Origin: an uncultured Eubacterium sp.
GTDB lineage: Bacteria > Bacillota > Clostridia > Lachnospirales > Lachnospiraceae
Direction: 5' to 3'
Length of the DNA: 64,000 nt
NCBI GenBank assembly: GCA_910580075.1
Contig: CAJTVR010000005.1
Span: forward strand, 25,327-89,326
This document shows, piece by piece, positions 25,564-35,655 of this stretch (positions are counted from its first letter, which is position 1; each line of letters opens with the position of its first letter). A program made the translations under genes and the position numbers. Below the pieces are notes generated by a model. That model was not told where the DNA came from, did no database searches, and saw only the letters and a list, made by a program, of their open reading frames with translations.

Positions 25564-26649
25564 TTGAGAAAGATAGCATTAATTGTGGGGGATATTTCCC
25601 GCAGCGGAGGAACGGAAAGAGCAGCTGTAAATATGGTGAATGCAGTTTCTTCCAAAAAGAATAAATTCATTATAATAAGTGTATTTTCGGCGGATGGAAG
25701 TACCCCTTTCTTTCAGCTGTATAAACAGACTTATATAGTAAATCTGGGATATAGAAAGCAGGAAGGTCTTTTGAGGTATGGTGTATATATGAAGCTCAAG
25801 AAAGATCTGGAAAGAATGATAACGAAAAGTAAAATTGATATTATAATCGGAACAGGACATCAATTTAATTGCGTAATTGCTCTTCTATCTTCCAATATTG
25901 CAAAAGCTGCCTGGGAGCATTTTGTATATGAGGCAGTTCCTTTTTCCAGCAGACTGATTCGAAGATGTTTGTATTGGAAACTCAATAAAGTTATCCTTCT
26001 TACACATTCGGATAAAAAGAGATACGGATTTATAAAGAATGAAAGAAAGATAGTCATACACAATAGCAGTTCATTTTGCTGCGATGAATCCGCAAATTTA
26101 AAATCAAATCGGATTATTATTGTGGGAAGGCTGGACAAAATCAAATCACTGGATTCAGTGATCCGGGTAGCTCACATGGTGAAGAAAGCTATTCCAGACT
26201 GGAAATTTGATATTTTTGGTGAAGGAGACGAAAAATCGCACCTTTTAAGAATGATAAAAAGATATAAACTGGAAGGTTATGTCAGTCTGAAGGGGACAAC
26301 AGATGATATAAAAAGAGAGTATTTAAATTCCAGCATGATTTTGCTTACATCTTTATTTGAGGCGCTTCCAATGGTGCTGGTAGAAGCACAAACGTGCGGG
26401 CTGCCGGTCATTGCATTTGACTGTCCGAACGGACCAGGAGAAATTATAACAAACGGGAGAAATGGTTATTTGATTTCTGGCAGAGATGAAATAATGATGG
26501 CGCATAGAGTTGTTCAGCTTGCAAAAGATGATGCATTGTCAGCGCAGTATAGCAGGGCAGCAAAGACTGATTCAAAAAGATTTGCCTGGGAAATAGCAGT
26601 AAAGAAATGGGATGGTCTTTTTGATGAATTGCTGGATGCTGTGAGGTGA
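25564..26649 (+). CDS. Glycosyltransferase family 4
   Basis: 361 aa from a TTG start. It has a GT-B fold with GDISRSGGTERAAVNMVNAV at the N-terminus, RIIIVGRLDKIKSLDSVIRVA opening the C-terminal domain, and the GT4 motif TSLFEALPMVLVEAQTCGLPVIAFD (E and GLP conserved). Base composition drops sharply to AT-rich here compared with the gene before, suggesting a mosaic boundary near 25.5 kb. It is probably one of the transferases building the cluster 1 repeat unit. Confidence 0.88.
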   Translation: MRKIALIVGDISRSGGTERAAVNMVNAVSSKKNKFIIISVFSADGSTPFFQLYKQTYIVNLGYRKQEGLLRYGVYMKLKKDLERMITKSKIDIIIGTGHQFNCVIALLSSNIAKAAWEHFVYEAVPFSSRLIRRCLYWKLNKVILLTHSDKKRYGFIKNERKIVIHNSSSFCCDESANLKSNRIIIVGRLDKIKSLDSVIRVAHMVKKAIPDWKFDIFGEGDEKSHLLRMIKRYKLEGYVSLKGTTDDIKREYLNSSMILLTSLFEALPMVLVEAQTCGLPVIAFDCPNGPGEIITNGRNGYLISGRDEIMMAHRVVQLAKDDALSAQYSRAAKTDSKRFAWEIAVKKWDGLFDELLDAVR

Positions 26650-26653
26650 CAAG

Positions 26654-28045
26654 ATGGATGACAGGTATGTGTGCAATCAGAATAGTTTAAGTTTGAAACA
26701 TAGACAGGCTGAAAAGAGGCTTGTTTTTTTATGCGGCCTGGTGGGAGCAGCAGCTCTGGCAGCTGCTCCAATGCAGTACAGTCAGAATTTATGTATCTTT
26801 TTTCTGATACTTTTTTCAGCTGCTTTTATTTTATTTTTGAAATACGAAAAATTGAAAAATTATTTTAATTTTCCGGTTGTTTTTTCAATAACCTATTTTT
26901 TTGTATATTTTGTTTATCCTGTTTTTATTTATCCATATGATAAGTACCGTTTTTTTTCATTTGCTTTTGGATTTAATGAGAATGTCATAACAAAAGCGAC
27001 AGGACTGGCATTGCTGGGATATATATCGTTTATGGCAGGTCTGATGCGGGACGGAAAAAAACATAGAAGAGTTCGGTTCATAGGCAGCTTTTCTCCGCTG
27101 GCAGACAAGTATAAGTCTTCAGATACCCGCTTTGTTACATTGCTTGTAATAATATTTACTGTAATCGATATTATAAGGGTTGTTCAAAGTGGAAGTGAGA
27201 GACTATCAGGTGATCAGGGAGGAATATGGGGATATTTTTTATATATAAAAAATTGTGTTTTTGCAGTATCGGTAACTATGCAGTTATGCTGTTTGAAAAA
27301 AGAATATGCAGCAGCTGTGAGTATATTTAAAAAGAATGCACTTTTATGGATAGTTATAATGACCGATATCCTCGTTTGTTTTGGAACAGGGAGAAGAACG
27401 GATCCGATTTTCTTATCGCTGCTTATCCTTGCTGGAGTTTTTCTGCATCGAAGAAAGTTTTCAATTTGGAAAATGATTTTGATAGTGGCAGCAGGTGTAT
27501 TTTTTATGAATATGATCAGACTTGCAAGAATGGAAGATGCAGCTGCTTTTTCATTTAATATTATTGATATGGCACAAGATTTGATTCTTAATAACTATAC
27601 GTTATATGTTGCATATGACTATGTTGGGGAAAATGGCATGGTGCCATTTACACTGATAGGTTCGCTGCTGAGGATTTTTCCATTTTTACTGGGGATCACA
27701 GTGAGAATATTTGATATCCCATATTTTCATGTGTATTCAGCTTCTTTTTTCACCGTTTTGATATTGAAAGAGAATGCAGGATCGTTAGGATTGGGTACAA
27801 ATATAATTGCGAGTTTATATTTGGGAGCCGGATTATTTGGTGTGATTGCTGGTATGTATTTTTATGGAATGCTGGTAAAAAAATGCTCGCTGAAGGCATC
27901 TGAAAATAATCCATATAAAGTTTTACTGTTTTTAATATTAATGGGAGTGTCTGTGTATAATGTCCGGTCAGAATATTTCTATGCGGCCGGGCTTATGACA
28001 GTATCCATGGTGATGATGTATTTGTTCAGAAAAATAAGATTATAG
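26654..28045 (+). CDS. O-antigen/capsule repeat-unit polymerase (Wzy-like)
   Basis: 463 aa with about 12 membrane helices and a central charged loop. The C-terminal signature GTNIIASLYLGAGLFGVIAGMYFYG is typical of oligosaccharide repeat-unit polymerases. It would join flipped repeat units on the outer face of the membrane, with chain length set by the Wzz-like protein at 20191. It starts 5 bp after the preceding transferase gene and is AT-rich like its downstream neighbours. Confidence 0.85.
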   Translation: MDDRYVCNQNSLSLKHRQAEKRLVFLCGLVGAAALAAAPMQYSQNLCIFFLILFSAAFILFLKYEKLKNYFNFPVVFSITYFFVYFVYPVFIYPYDKYRFFSFAFGFNENVITKATGLALLGYISFMAGLMRDGKKHRRVRFIGSFSPLADKYKSSDTRFVTLLVIIFTVIDIIRVVQSGSERLSGDQGGIWGYFLYIKNCVFAVSVTMQLCCLKKEYAAAVSIFKKNALLWIVIMTDILVCFGTGRRTDPIFLSLLILAGVFLHRRKFSIWKMILIVAAGVFFMNMIRLARMEDAAAFSFNIIDMAQDLILNNYTLYVAYDYVGENGMVPFTLIGSLLRIFPFLLGITVRIFDIPYFHVYSASFFTVLILKENAGSLGLGTNIIASLYLGAGLFGVIAGMYFYGMLVKKCSLKASENNPYKVLLFLILMGVSVYNVRSEYFYAAGLMTVSMVMMYLFRKIRL

Positions 28046-28100
28046 TAAAACTTTTTCTATATCATGAATACAGATGTAAATAAAGAGTTGGGAATAAGTT

Positions 28101-29123
28101 ATGCAGAATTATATAAATGCTGAAAATGGAAAATGTACGATGCCTCTGGTTTCAGTGGTCATGCCGTGTTTTAACTGCGAAAAATATATACAGGAAGCAG
28201 TGATGTCAATAACGAACCAGTCATATCAAAATCTGGAAATTTTACTGGCAGATGACTGTTCAGTGGATGGTACATTTAAAATTATACAAAGCATGGCAGA
28301 ACATGATGAACGTATTCACATCATCAGACACTGTACAAACAAAAAAATCGTAAATACTTTAAATGAACTTGTGTGTAAGGCAAAGGGAAAATATATAGCG
28401 AGGATGGATGCAGATGATATTTCACGTCCAGACAGAATTTTAAGACAGGTGGAGTATATGGAGAACCATCCGGACTGTTCTGTGTGTGGAGCAAATGTGA
28501 GGTATATAGCTGATCATGGAAAAAAATTTGAAAAGACTTCTATGCCAGAGGAGTATGCAGATGTGAAATATTTTTTGAAATTTTTCAATCCGGTTTTTCA
28601 CCCGGTGATACTGGCCAGGGCAGAGGTTTTAAAAAATCATCCGTACGATCAGGAATATCTGTATGCGGAAGATTACGAATTATGGTGTCGGCTTGTATAT
28701 AAAAACGGATTTAATATTGCAAATCTTCATGAAGAGCTGCTTTTGTACAGAACATATTCCGGTCAGACAAGCAGTATACATCACAAATTACAGAATAAAA
28801 TTGCGGCAGATATTCAGAAAATATACACCATGCAGAATGAAAGAGACGCTGACATACATCATGCAGTTTTTTATTCCGGGCGGCATGGATGTACTGCAGA
28901 TACTGTAAAGTATATATTAAGAATACAAAAGGAATTAAAGACAAAACCAGTGTATGCATCTATAGCAGCGGAGGCTAAATTGCTATCTTATCTTAGAAGA
29001 CAGAGAAAAAATACCTTAATTTTTAGACTCCTGATGAGCCGGCTTGGAATCATGACAGTTATGAAGGATAGAAAGAAAAAAGAAATGAGAAAACGGGAAT
29101 TAAAATATGATGTAAAAAGTTAG
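28101..29123 (+). CDS. Glycosyltransferase family 2
   Basis: 340 aa with a GT-A fold. The N-terminal core PLVSVVMPCFNCEKYIQEAVMS leads to LADDCSVDGT and the metal-binding DAD/DXD motif in ARMDADDISRPDRI. A later EDYELWCRL segment supplies the usual ED motif. It transfers a sugar with inversion at the cytoplasmic face. The basic C-terminal tail (KDRKKKEMRKREL) may associate with the membrane. Confidence 0.9.
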   Translation: MQNYINAENGKCTMPLVSVVMPCFNCEKYIQEAVMSITNQSYQNLEILLADDCSVDGTFKIIQSMAEHDERIHIIRHCTNKKIVNTLNELVCKAKGKYIARMDADDISRPDRILRQVEYMENHPDCSVCGANVRYIADHGKKFEKTSMPEEYADVKYFLKFFNPVFHPVILARAEVLKNHPYDQEYLYAEDYELWCRLVYKNGFNIANLHEELLLYRTYSGQTSSIHHKLQNKIAADIQKIYTMQNERDADIHHAVFYSGRHGCTADTVKYILRIQKELKTKPVYASIAAEAKLLSYLRRQRKNTLIFRLLMSRLGIMTVMKDRKKKEMRKRELKYDVKS

Positions 29124-29142
29124 AGGTGAGGTGTTATTATAA

Positions 29143-29937
29143 ATGATTCCTAAAATAATCCACTATTGTTGGTTTGGAAACGGAGAACTGACAAAACTTG
29201 CCCAAAAATGTATTGCTTCATGGGAAAAGTACTGCCCGGAATATACAATAAAGCGCTGGGATGAAAATGTATTTGATGTATCTTCCAACAGATATGTAAA
29301 AGAAGCCTATGAAGCAGGAAAATGGGCATTTGTGACGGATTATGTCAGGTTATATGCTTTACTTCAGGAAGGAGGCATATATATGGATACAGATGTAGAG
29401 GTGGTGAAATCACTGGATACATTTTTAAATCACAAAGCATTTTCCGGGTTTCAGAAGACAAAAGAAATTCCAACTGGAATTATGGCGGGAGAAGCTGGAT
29501 TTGAGCTGTTTCAGGAACTTTTGAATGATTATGAAGACAGGAGCTTTATACTGACGGGAAAGAGATATAATGATACAAATAATGTGACTTATATTACAAA
29601 TACATGTCTGCTGAAAGGTTTGAAACTAAATAATCAATATCAGGAAATTGAAGGATTTGCTTTATATCCTTCAGATTATTTTTGTGCAAAGGATTATCTT
29701 ACAGGGGAATTAAAAATGACAGACAGAACCTGCACGATACATCATTTTGCCGGCTCATGGGTCTCACCTAATATCCGAAAATGGATGGCGTTTTCTAACA
29801 GTCTTAGCCAGCGGTTTGGAGAGAGGAAAATAAATGCAGTTATGGAAACGTTTCCTTTAAAGGCTGTCAGGCATTTATATATAAGAGGCATACGTGAATC
29901 AATAAAAGATATCAGTATGTATTTAAATAAGGAATAA
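29143..29937 (+). CDS. GT32-like glycosyltransferase (capsular sugar transferase, DXD)
   Basis: 264 aa. It starts MIPKIIHYCWFGNGELTKLAQ and contains KWAFVTDYVRLYALLQEGGIY followed by MDTDVEV, the DXD motif of the GT32/OCH1-like family. Enzymes of this group add galactose, mannose or related sugars in capsule clusters. It follows the GT2 gene after 19 bp and is followed by the next gene after 9 bp. Confidence 0.88.
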   Translation: MIPKIIHYCWFGNGELTKLAQKCIASWEKYCPEYTIKRWDENVFDVSSNRYVKEAYEAGKWAFVTDYVRLYALLQEGGIYMDTDVEVVKSLDTFLNHKAFSGFQKTKEIPTGIMAGEAGFELFQELLNDYEDRSFILTGKRYNDTNNVTYITNTCLLKGLKLNNQYQEIEGFALYPSDYFCAKDYLTGELKMTDRTCTIHHFAGSWVSPNIRKWMAFSNSLSQRFGERKINAVMETFPLKAVRHLYIRGIRESIKDISMYLNKE

Positions 29938-29946
29938 TGCAGAAAA

Positions 29947-31056
29947 ATGAGTATTAGAAAAAAAGCTTTGGTTATTGAAATACATCCTTACCACTTTTTT
30001 CTCATTCCAGGCAGTGTCAGATATCTGGAAGAATTAGGATTTATAGCAGATATTCTGACCAGAGAGAATAAGGATGCAGATGATATACTGCTAAATGCAA
30101 ATGTGAATAATAAACGTTATTTATTTGATGACCTGAATGTCAGGCAGATTTTGTCAGGAATATGTGTAGAAGAATATGATTTTATTTTTCTCACATCTTT
30201 GGAATATTTTCATGATAATCTAAAAGAAAGTGCATTAAAATTTCTTCGCTTTCCTGTCGCGGTAAGGGATAAAATTGCTGGAATTCAGCATCATCCAGAA
30301 CTGATCGAAGAGCTGGGGCATGAATGGATGGCTGAACAGGGAAGAATATTTGTATTATCAGATGTTACTTGGAATAATATAAAACTGAAACGGTTTATTC
30401 CATTTTTTCTTGGAAATTTTTATATTCGAAACACGAATAATAGAAATATTATGACTGTAGGTAATAGTGGAAACCGGTATTATATATCAAGGCTAATTGA
30501 TTATATACGGAAAAATTGTAAAGATATAGAATATCAGATTCATATGATAGGGGCTATTCCAAGATATATGTTCCTGAAATGGGTAAAATATTTATTCAGA
30601 CATTATGCTGGCACAGTTATATATAGTAATAAGAACAAATATTATAGAAATATATGCAGTTTCAAATCAATGAAAAGTATACATCTGTTTGGACGTTTAG
30701 ATTATCCGTCAATGTATGCAGAATTACAAAAGCAGAGTTTTATATTAATCGGAATGGATCCGCTGACGCAGGACAACTTTTATAAAGGGCTGACCACAGG
30801 TTCATTGCTGCTCGCATACAGCTTTGGAAAACCATGTATTTTGGAAGAACACTTTGCAGAAGCTTATGGACTGGATGCATCAATGGCAGTTATTTTTCGG
30901 GATAGTGAGATGGACGGAATTGAAAAGGCAGTTTATATGGACGATGAAGCATATGTACAGCTGGTAAACAATTTTGAAAAAAAAGCAGATGAAGCAGAAA
31001 GAGAATCGGTGTTCAATTTAAAAACTCTGCTGGTAAGAATGAATATTTTTGAGTAA
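29947..31056 (+). CDS. Putative GT-B-type glycosyltransferase (unrecognised family)
   Basis: 369 aa. I do not recognise a named family with confidence. The N-terminal half resembles a Rossmann domain (KALVIEIHPYHFFLIPGSVRYL). The C-terminal half has IGMDPLTQDNFYKGLTTGSLLLAYSFGKPCILEEHFAEAYG, the position of a donor-binding site in GT-B enzymes. No membrane segment is evident. The setting among transferases supports a sugar-transfer role, but this is inference. Confidence 0.55.
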   Translation: MSIRKKALVIEIHPYHFFLIPGSVRYLEELGFIADILTRENKDADDILLNANVNNKRYLFDDLNVRQILSGICVEEYDFIFLTSLEYFHDNLKESALKFLRFPVAVRDKIAGIQHHPELIEELGHEWMAEQGRIFVLSDVTWNNIKLKRFIPFFLGNFYIRNTNNRNIMTVGNSGNRYYISRLIDYIRKNCKDIEYQIHMIGAIPRYMFLKWVKYLFRHYAGTVIYSNKNKYYRNICSFKSMKSIHLFGRLDYPSMYAELQKQSFILIGMDPLTQDNFYKGLTTGSLLLAYSFGKPCILEEHFAEAYGLDASMAVIFRDSEMDGIEKAVYMDDEAYVQLVNNFEKKADEAERESVFNLKTLLVRMNIFE

Positions 31057-31089
31057 GATTTGAGTGGGTAAGATGACAGATGGTAAAGA

Positions 31090-31218
31090 ATGAATGCAAA
31101 GGATGAAAATGAATATCAGCTGCTGCATGAAGGCATCCGGCAGTTGTCTCAGAAAACATTTAAACTGTCACTGAACAATCTGGCAGAAGCAGTAATCAGG
31201 AATAGAAAACATAGCTGA
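31090..31218 (+). CDS. Possible 42-aa small protein
   Basis: A small + frame fits exactly in the gap between the putative transferase and the acyltransferase: MNAKDENEYQLLHEGIRQL... ending NRKHS. The ribosome site is weak (GGTAAAG). The product looks like an amphipathic helix, perhaps a remnant of a longer protein. No family is recognised. Confidence 0.3.
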   Translation: MNAKDENEYQLLHEGIRQLSQKTFKLSLNNLAEAVIRNRKHS

Positions 31219-31243
31219 GAAGGTTTGCAGGAGAGAGTATTTT

Positions 31244-32188
31244 ATGGATAAGGGAAGAATGTCCTGGGCAGATATTTCGAAAGGGATAGGAATACTGATG
31301 GTAATGTTTGCCCATAACAGGCTTGAAATGAATTATGCATCACGGCTTTGCGCTGGCTGCCATATGCCCCTTTTTTTCATACTGGGGGGGGTGATACTTA
31401 AAGTCAGCACAGGTTACTGGAGTTTTTTGAAAAGAAAATTTAGGGGTATTATGATTCCCTATTGTCTGCTTTCTATGGTATATGCGTATGGATATGTGAT
31501 TAGCGGAAATCAGGGGATGGTGCTTACAACGGTGAAAGATACCATTTTTCTGCGGGGAACTGGGACTTTATGGTTCCTGCCGGCATACTTTTTTGCAGTA
31601 TCCCTGACTGGGGCAGCGGTAAAATATTTATCAGGAAAGAAATTTTTATTTCTGTTTATTCTTTTAGCGGTGCTGACTGTATTATTCAATATATTATCTG
31701 GAGAATATTTTTCAAAATATTATGTTCTGACAAGAATTTTATATGCTTCCATATATGTGGGTATGGGACATTTGCTAAAAAATTTATTTGAAAGAAACGG
31801 CAGGCGGCTGAACCTGCTGGCAGTCCTGCTGATTCCATATGGAATAATGTGCACGCAGGAGGGGATATTTAAATTTGACCTTCATTACGCAAGCATTGAT
31901 AATCCGTTACTATACCTGATTTTAGGAATGACAGGAAGTATTGGGATTATCTGCCTTAGCAGATTGATTTCAAATCATGCCGTGCTGGAGTATTACGGAA
32001 AAAACTCACTTTTTTATATGGGGATACATTTACCGTTTGCTATTTTGCTAGAGGGAGTATTTGAGGGAAGAATGCTTCATAGTTACATGTACCAGATCGC
32101 AGGTTTTTTGATTACTCTGGCGTCATGTTTTATTATTCACTTTTGTTATACGAACTTTATTAAGAACCAGCCTGCTAAGTTTTTTTGA
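31244..32188 (+). CDS. Membrane acyltransferase 3 (O-acetyltransferase, fucose-4-O-acetylase-like)
   Basis: 314 aa with about ten membrane helices. The start MDKGRMSWADISKGIGILMVMFAHN holds the family's conserved histidine after helix 1, and RLCAGCHMPLFFILGG matches the usual second motif. It would O-acetylate a sugar of the cluster 1 polysaccharide. Codons 47-50 (L-G-G-V) are encoded by a run of eight G at 31384-31391. Loss of one G gives an immediate TGA and gain of one G gives a TAA three codons later, so the gene is a good phase-variation candidate, now in the ON frame. Confidence 0.85.
   Translation: MDKGRMSWADISKGIGILMVMFAHNRLEMNYASRLCAGCHMPLFFILGGVILKVSTGYWSFLKRKFRGIMIPYCLLSMVYAYGYVISGNQGMVLTTVKDTIFLRGTGTLWFLPAYFFAVSLTGAAVKYLSGKKFLFLFILLAVLTVLFNILSGEYFSKYYVLTRILYASIYVGMGHLLKNLFERNGRRLNLLAVLLIPYGIMCTQEGIFKFDLHYASIDNPLLYLILGMTGSIGIICLSRLISNHAVLEYYGKNSLFYMGIHLPFAILLEGVFEGRMLHSYMYQIAGFLITLASCFIIHFCYTNFIKNQPAKFF
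31384..31391 (+). repeat. G8 tract in acyltransferase gene (slippage site)
   Basis: Eight consecutive G read CTG GGG GGG GTG ATA in frame. With seven G the reading becomes GGG TGA. With nine it becomes GGT GAT ACT TAA. Confidence 0.8.
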
Positions 32189-32198
32189 GGAAAGACCG

Positions 32199-32990
32199 AT
32201 GATTAAAAGTTTTGAAAATTTGATAAAAAATATACGCAGCAGGATTTCGAAATCCTTATATAGTGCGGTAAGAGAGGAATTAAGAGGAGATATTACCATT
32301 ACATATTCCATCGTTAATGCGATGATTGAAATGCAAAAAACATTTTCAAAATATAAAAATGCGAATGCTGGAAAAGATGTTGTGATAATTGCAACGGGGC
32401 CTAGTCTGGATGAGTTTAAGCCTATAGAAAATGCGGTCTACATAGGGATGAATAAATGTGTTTTATATGACAAAGTAAAATTTGATTATATTTTTATGCA
32501 GGATTACGGTGCGGTTGCTGATTATATTGAAGAAATTACGAAAGACAGATTTAAGGATACCAGGCGTTTCTACGGAATCATGCCGCAAGGGTATTATAAT
32601 GAAATATTTCAGCGAGGTGCGGAAATTCCAGAATCTATTGCTATAAGGCATAACGCAGAAAGATATTATGTTCCTATAGGCTGGTCTGAAGAGTTTCAAA
32701 GGGTATATCCGCTTGACATAAGCAGCCAGATTATGGCAATAGGCGGGTCAGTGGTATCTGCCGCATTTCAGTTTGCACTGTATACAAATCCTAAAAGGAT
32801 CTATCTGGCTGGGTGTGATGTGAGTGGAGGCCACTTCGGAGGAGATAAGATGCCGTCTTCGGATCAGACTGACATGGTATTTTGGAGCGACAGAAAAAGA
32901 TTTGCGGAGATCTGGTATCCGGAGACGGAGATCATATCAGTAAATCCCAGGGGACTGAAAGGAATGTTTAAGGATATGTATCAGTCCTGA
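32199..32990 (+). CDS. DUF115/MptE-like Rossmann protein of polysaccharide loci
   Basis: 263 aa. The core is KDVVIIATGPSLDEFKPIENAVYIGMNK in part, with the GPSL motif shared by the DUF115/6-hydroxymethylpterin pyrophosphokinase-like group, and a later IYLAGCDVSGGHFGG. Such proteins recur in polysaccharide and glycosylation loci, where some act as glycosyltransferases; the reaction here is not known. No membrane helix or signal peptide is seen. It lies between the acyltransferase and ABC flippase genes. Confidence 0.6.
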   Translation: MIKSFENLIKNIRSRISKSLYSAVREELRGDITITYSIVNAMIEMQKTFSKYKNANAGKDVVIIATGPSLDEFKPIENAVYIGMNKCVLYDKVKFDYIFMQDYGAVADYIEEITKDRFKDTRRFYGIMPQGYYNEIFQRGAEIPESIAIRHNAERYYVPIGWSEEFQRVYPLDISSQIMAIGGSVVSAAFQFALYTNPKRIYLAGCDVSGGHFGGDKMPSSDQTDMVFWSDRKRFAEIWYPETEIISVNPRGLKGMFKDMYQS

Positions 32991-33003
32991 ACATAAGAAT
33001 GCA

Positions 33004-34761
33004 TTGACGGTAAAATTAAAAATGGGCAAAATAAAGATTTTAATACAAATCACAAAAGACATATGGAGACTGCTGTCTGTAAAACGCAGAAAAGGGCTTG
33101 TATGCCTGCTTTTTTGTGCAGCAGTTTCGGGAATTTTAGAAATGATGAGCATTTCACTGCTGCTTCCGTTTGTAAATTATGTGCTGGATATAGATTCATT
33201 AAGGAATCATGAACGGTTTGGAGCTTTATTTCATGGCTTCAATGATACTGGAACGGTGTTTTTGCTAAGTGTGCTGCTTATCATTTGCTTTTTTATAAAA
33301 GATTTAATCCTTATTTTAATCAGGAATTACCAGATAGCTTTTGCGAATCTTGTGCAGAGAGAACTGTCTGTAACTCTTATGAAAGCATACATAAGTAAAG
33401 GATATCTGTTCTTTACGAAATCTAAAATCCATGAGCTGTGCAGGGGGATAGGCGGAGATATTGACGGCGTTCGTGATATGATTGATAATCTGATCTCTTT
33501 TATAATCAACATTTTTACGTTGTTATTTCTCGGGTTGCTGATCGCAGCAAGTAATATAGTCTTTGCAGCTGCTGTTATTGTATCATTTGCTTTTATCATG
33601 TATGTTTTCGTAAGTGCAACGAAAAAGAAACTGAAAAAATACGGGAAAGATTATCAGTATTATAACGGAATGATTGGAAAGTATTCTTTAGAAGCGTTTA
33701 AAGGGATAAAAGAGATTCTTGTTAACAATAAAGAAAAGTATTTTATAGATCATTACAATGAATCCTATCGTCGGAGAAATGAAGCTCAAAAGAAAAAAGT
33801 TATGACTGAAGAGTCTGCAAAAAGGCTGATCGAGGTATTTATTATAGCCGGGACGGCATTATTTATGAGTATTTCAGTATTGAATGGCAGTTTTAATATG
33901 ATGCTGCCACAGCTTGCTATAGTGGTTATGTCATTTGTAAAAATGTATCCAACTGTCTATGCGCTTATATTTAATATGAATGCATTGATATTTGGAAGGC
34001 CCGCGCTGGAAGCTGCCAAAAATTCATTCCATGGATTCGATGCTGCAAAGATATATGAAACAGATTATCAGTATGGAAAGAAAATGAGTGTGGAATCCAT
34101 AAAGATGGATGGTGTGAAATGGATTTATCCTGATACTGAAAGAGTGATATTGGATGATGTCTGTCTTACAATCAAAAAAGGGGACTGTGTTGCTGTTATT
34201 GGGGAATCTGGGGCAGGGAAGACGACAATTGCAGATATGATGCTTGGCCTGTATAAACCGGTAAGCGGAGATATCAAAGTAAATAATATAAGCATATATA
34301 AAGACCTTGTGGACTGGCCTGCCATGACAGGCTATGTTGCACAGGATTTGTTTTTAGCTGAGGGGACAATCAGACAGAATGTTGCATTCGGAATATGTGA
34401 AAACGACATAGATGAAGAAAAGGTCTGGGATGCACTGGACAGAGCGAATCTGTCCGGATTTATTAAGAAGCTGGATGGAGGACTTGATACATGGGTTGGA
34501 GAAAATGGAATCCGGCTGTCTGGAGGTCAAAGACAAAGAATTGCAATTGCGAGGGTGCTGTATAAAGATCCCGAGTTTATTATCTTTGATGAGGCAACGT
34601 CAGCACTTGATACAGAAACAGAGGAAGCAGTAATGGAATCTATTCTGAATCTGAAGAAATATAAAACAATGATAATTATTGCGCACAGGCTCAGCACAAT
34701 AGAAAATTGTGACAGGGTATATGAGATTAAGGATGGAAAGCTGATAAACAGGAGCAGATAA
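33004..34761 (+). CDS. ABC exporter, PglK/MsbA-like lipid-linked oligosaccharide flippase
   Basis: 585 aa from a TTG start; an ATG at 33022 is an alternative. The first about 340 residues form six membrane helices. The nucleotide-binding domain has Walker A GESGAGKTT, the signature LSGGQRQRIAIARVLYKDP and Walker B FIIFDEATSALD. Half-transporters of this type in glycan loci flip undecaprenyl-linked oligosaccharides. Cluster 1 has no Wzx-type flippase, so this protein is the likely translocator. Its stop abuts the ATG of the next gene. Confidence 0.85.
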   Translation: MTVKLKMGKIKILIQITKDIWRLLSVKRRKGLVCLLFCAAVSGILEMMSISLLLPFVNYVLDIDSLRNHERFGALFHGFNDTGTVFLLSVLLIICFFIKDLILILIRNYQIAFANLVQRELSVTLMKAYISKGYLFFTKSKIHELCRGIGGDIDGVRDMIDNLISFIINIFTLLFLGLLIAASNIVFAAAVIVSFAFIMYVFVSATKKKLKKYGKDYQYYNGMIGKYSLEAFKGIKEILVNNKEKYFIDHYNESYRRRNEAQKKKVMTEESAKRLIEVFIIAGTALFMSISVLNGSFNMMLPQLAIVVMSFVKMYPTVYALIFNMNALIFGRPALEAAKNSFHGFDAAKIYETDYQYGKKMSVESIKMDGVKWIYPDTERVILDDVCLTIKKGDCVAVIGESGAGKTTIADMMLGLYKPVSGDIKVNNISIYKDLVDWPAMTGYVAQDLFLAEGTIRQNVAFGICENDIDEEKVWDALDRANLSGFIKKLDGGLDTWVGENGIRLSGGQRQRIAIARVLYKDPEFIIFDEATSALDTETEEAVMESILNLKKYKTMIIIAHRLSTIENCDRVYEIKDGKLINRSR

Positions 34762-35628
34762 ATGGGATATATAATAAGACAGTGGGAAAAAGAAAAAGAT
34801 TATAACATATCCTTTGTTTATAATAGATTTGATCTTATCTATGAAAATAATAACTATATTCTGACATCGGATGATGACAAATCAATTGTAATTCCAGTGC
34901 ATGTAGAAGGAAAAAATGCGTTTGCAGGTTTGTGGCTGGCTGATATAAGCACATCATTATGTGAAAATATTTTTGACTATATTCTAAACTATTTCAAGCT
35001 TGACAGCATTTCATATAAAAACAGTATCTGTGCTGTTGGAAAATACAGTATATCAAATCAATGGAAGATTCTGCTGCCCGAAGCGCCGGATGAATTGTCT
35101 GCCAGGCTGAAAAAGAAGGGGAAGTATAATTTAAGAAGAGAAGAAAAACTTCTGAATGAAGAACATGGCCCGTGCCATTATTATGAGTATTCTGATATTC
35201 CGGAAGAAATAGTGAAGGAATATTTTATTCAAAAGAAAGAAAACATGGGAACGGAATATGAAATGACGCCATATGAGTATATAGAAGAATTTCATGTTAC
35301 AAATGGATATGTAATGAAAATCAATGATGAAATCATTTCTGTGCTTTTCTCATGTGAACAGACCCGGTTTGTATATTTGGAAAATCTGTCTTATAAAAAA
35401 GAGTATGCAAAATATTCATGCGGATTTCTTCTGTATACTTATTTTTTGAATACTTTGATAAGCAAAGGGAAGGCAGGGGTTTATTTAGGAGACGGGCACC
35501 AGCAGTATAAGACAAGATACGGAGCTGTGGAACAGGAGACTTATAATGGAACATATTTTAAAAATAAGTCAAAGGAACTTGAGTATTTTGTCAAACGAAA
35601 TATAATGAACCGTTTATTCAGAAAATGA
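34762..35628 (+). CDS. GNAT-like acetyltransferase (FemAB/BcsL/CelD type)
   Basis: 288 aa, starting on the base after the flippase stop. The two-lobe layout and the segments LSARLKKKGKYNLRREEKLL and GFLLYTYFLNTLISKGKAGVYLGDG fit the FemAB/GNAT-like acetyltransferases of polysaccharide clusters, including the late GDG motif. It would transfer an acyl or aminoacyl group to a sugar, for example N-acylation of an amino sugar. The specificity is not visible. Confidence 0.65.
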   Translation: MGYIIRQWEKEKDYNISFVYNRFDLIYENNNYILTSDDDKSIVIPVHVEGKNAFAGLWLADISTSLCENIFDYILNYFKLDSISYKNSICAVGKYSISNQWKILLPEAPDELSARLKKKGKYNLRREEKLLNEEHGPCHYYEYSDIPEEIVKEYFIQKKENMGTEYEMTPYEYIEEFHVTNGYVMKINDEIISVLFSCEQTRFVYLENLSYKKEYAKYSCGFLLYTYFLNTLISKGKAGVYLGDGHQQYKTRYGAVEQETYNGTYFKNKSKELEYFVKRNIMNRLFRK

Positions 35629-35655
35629 TTTACAAAATAGAAAAGGAGACAGCTG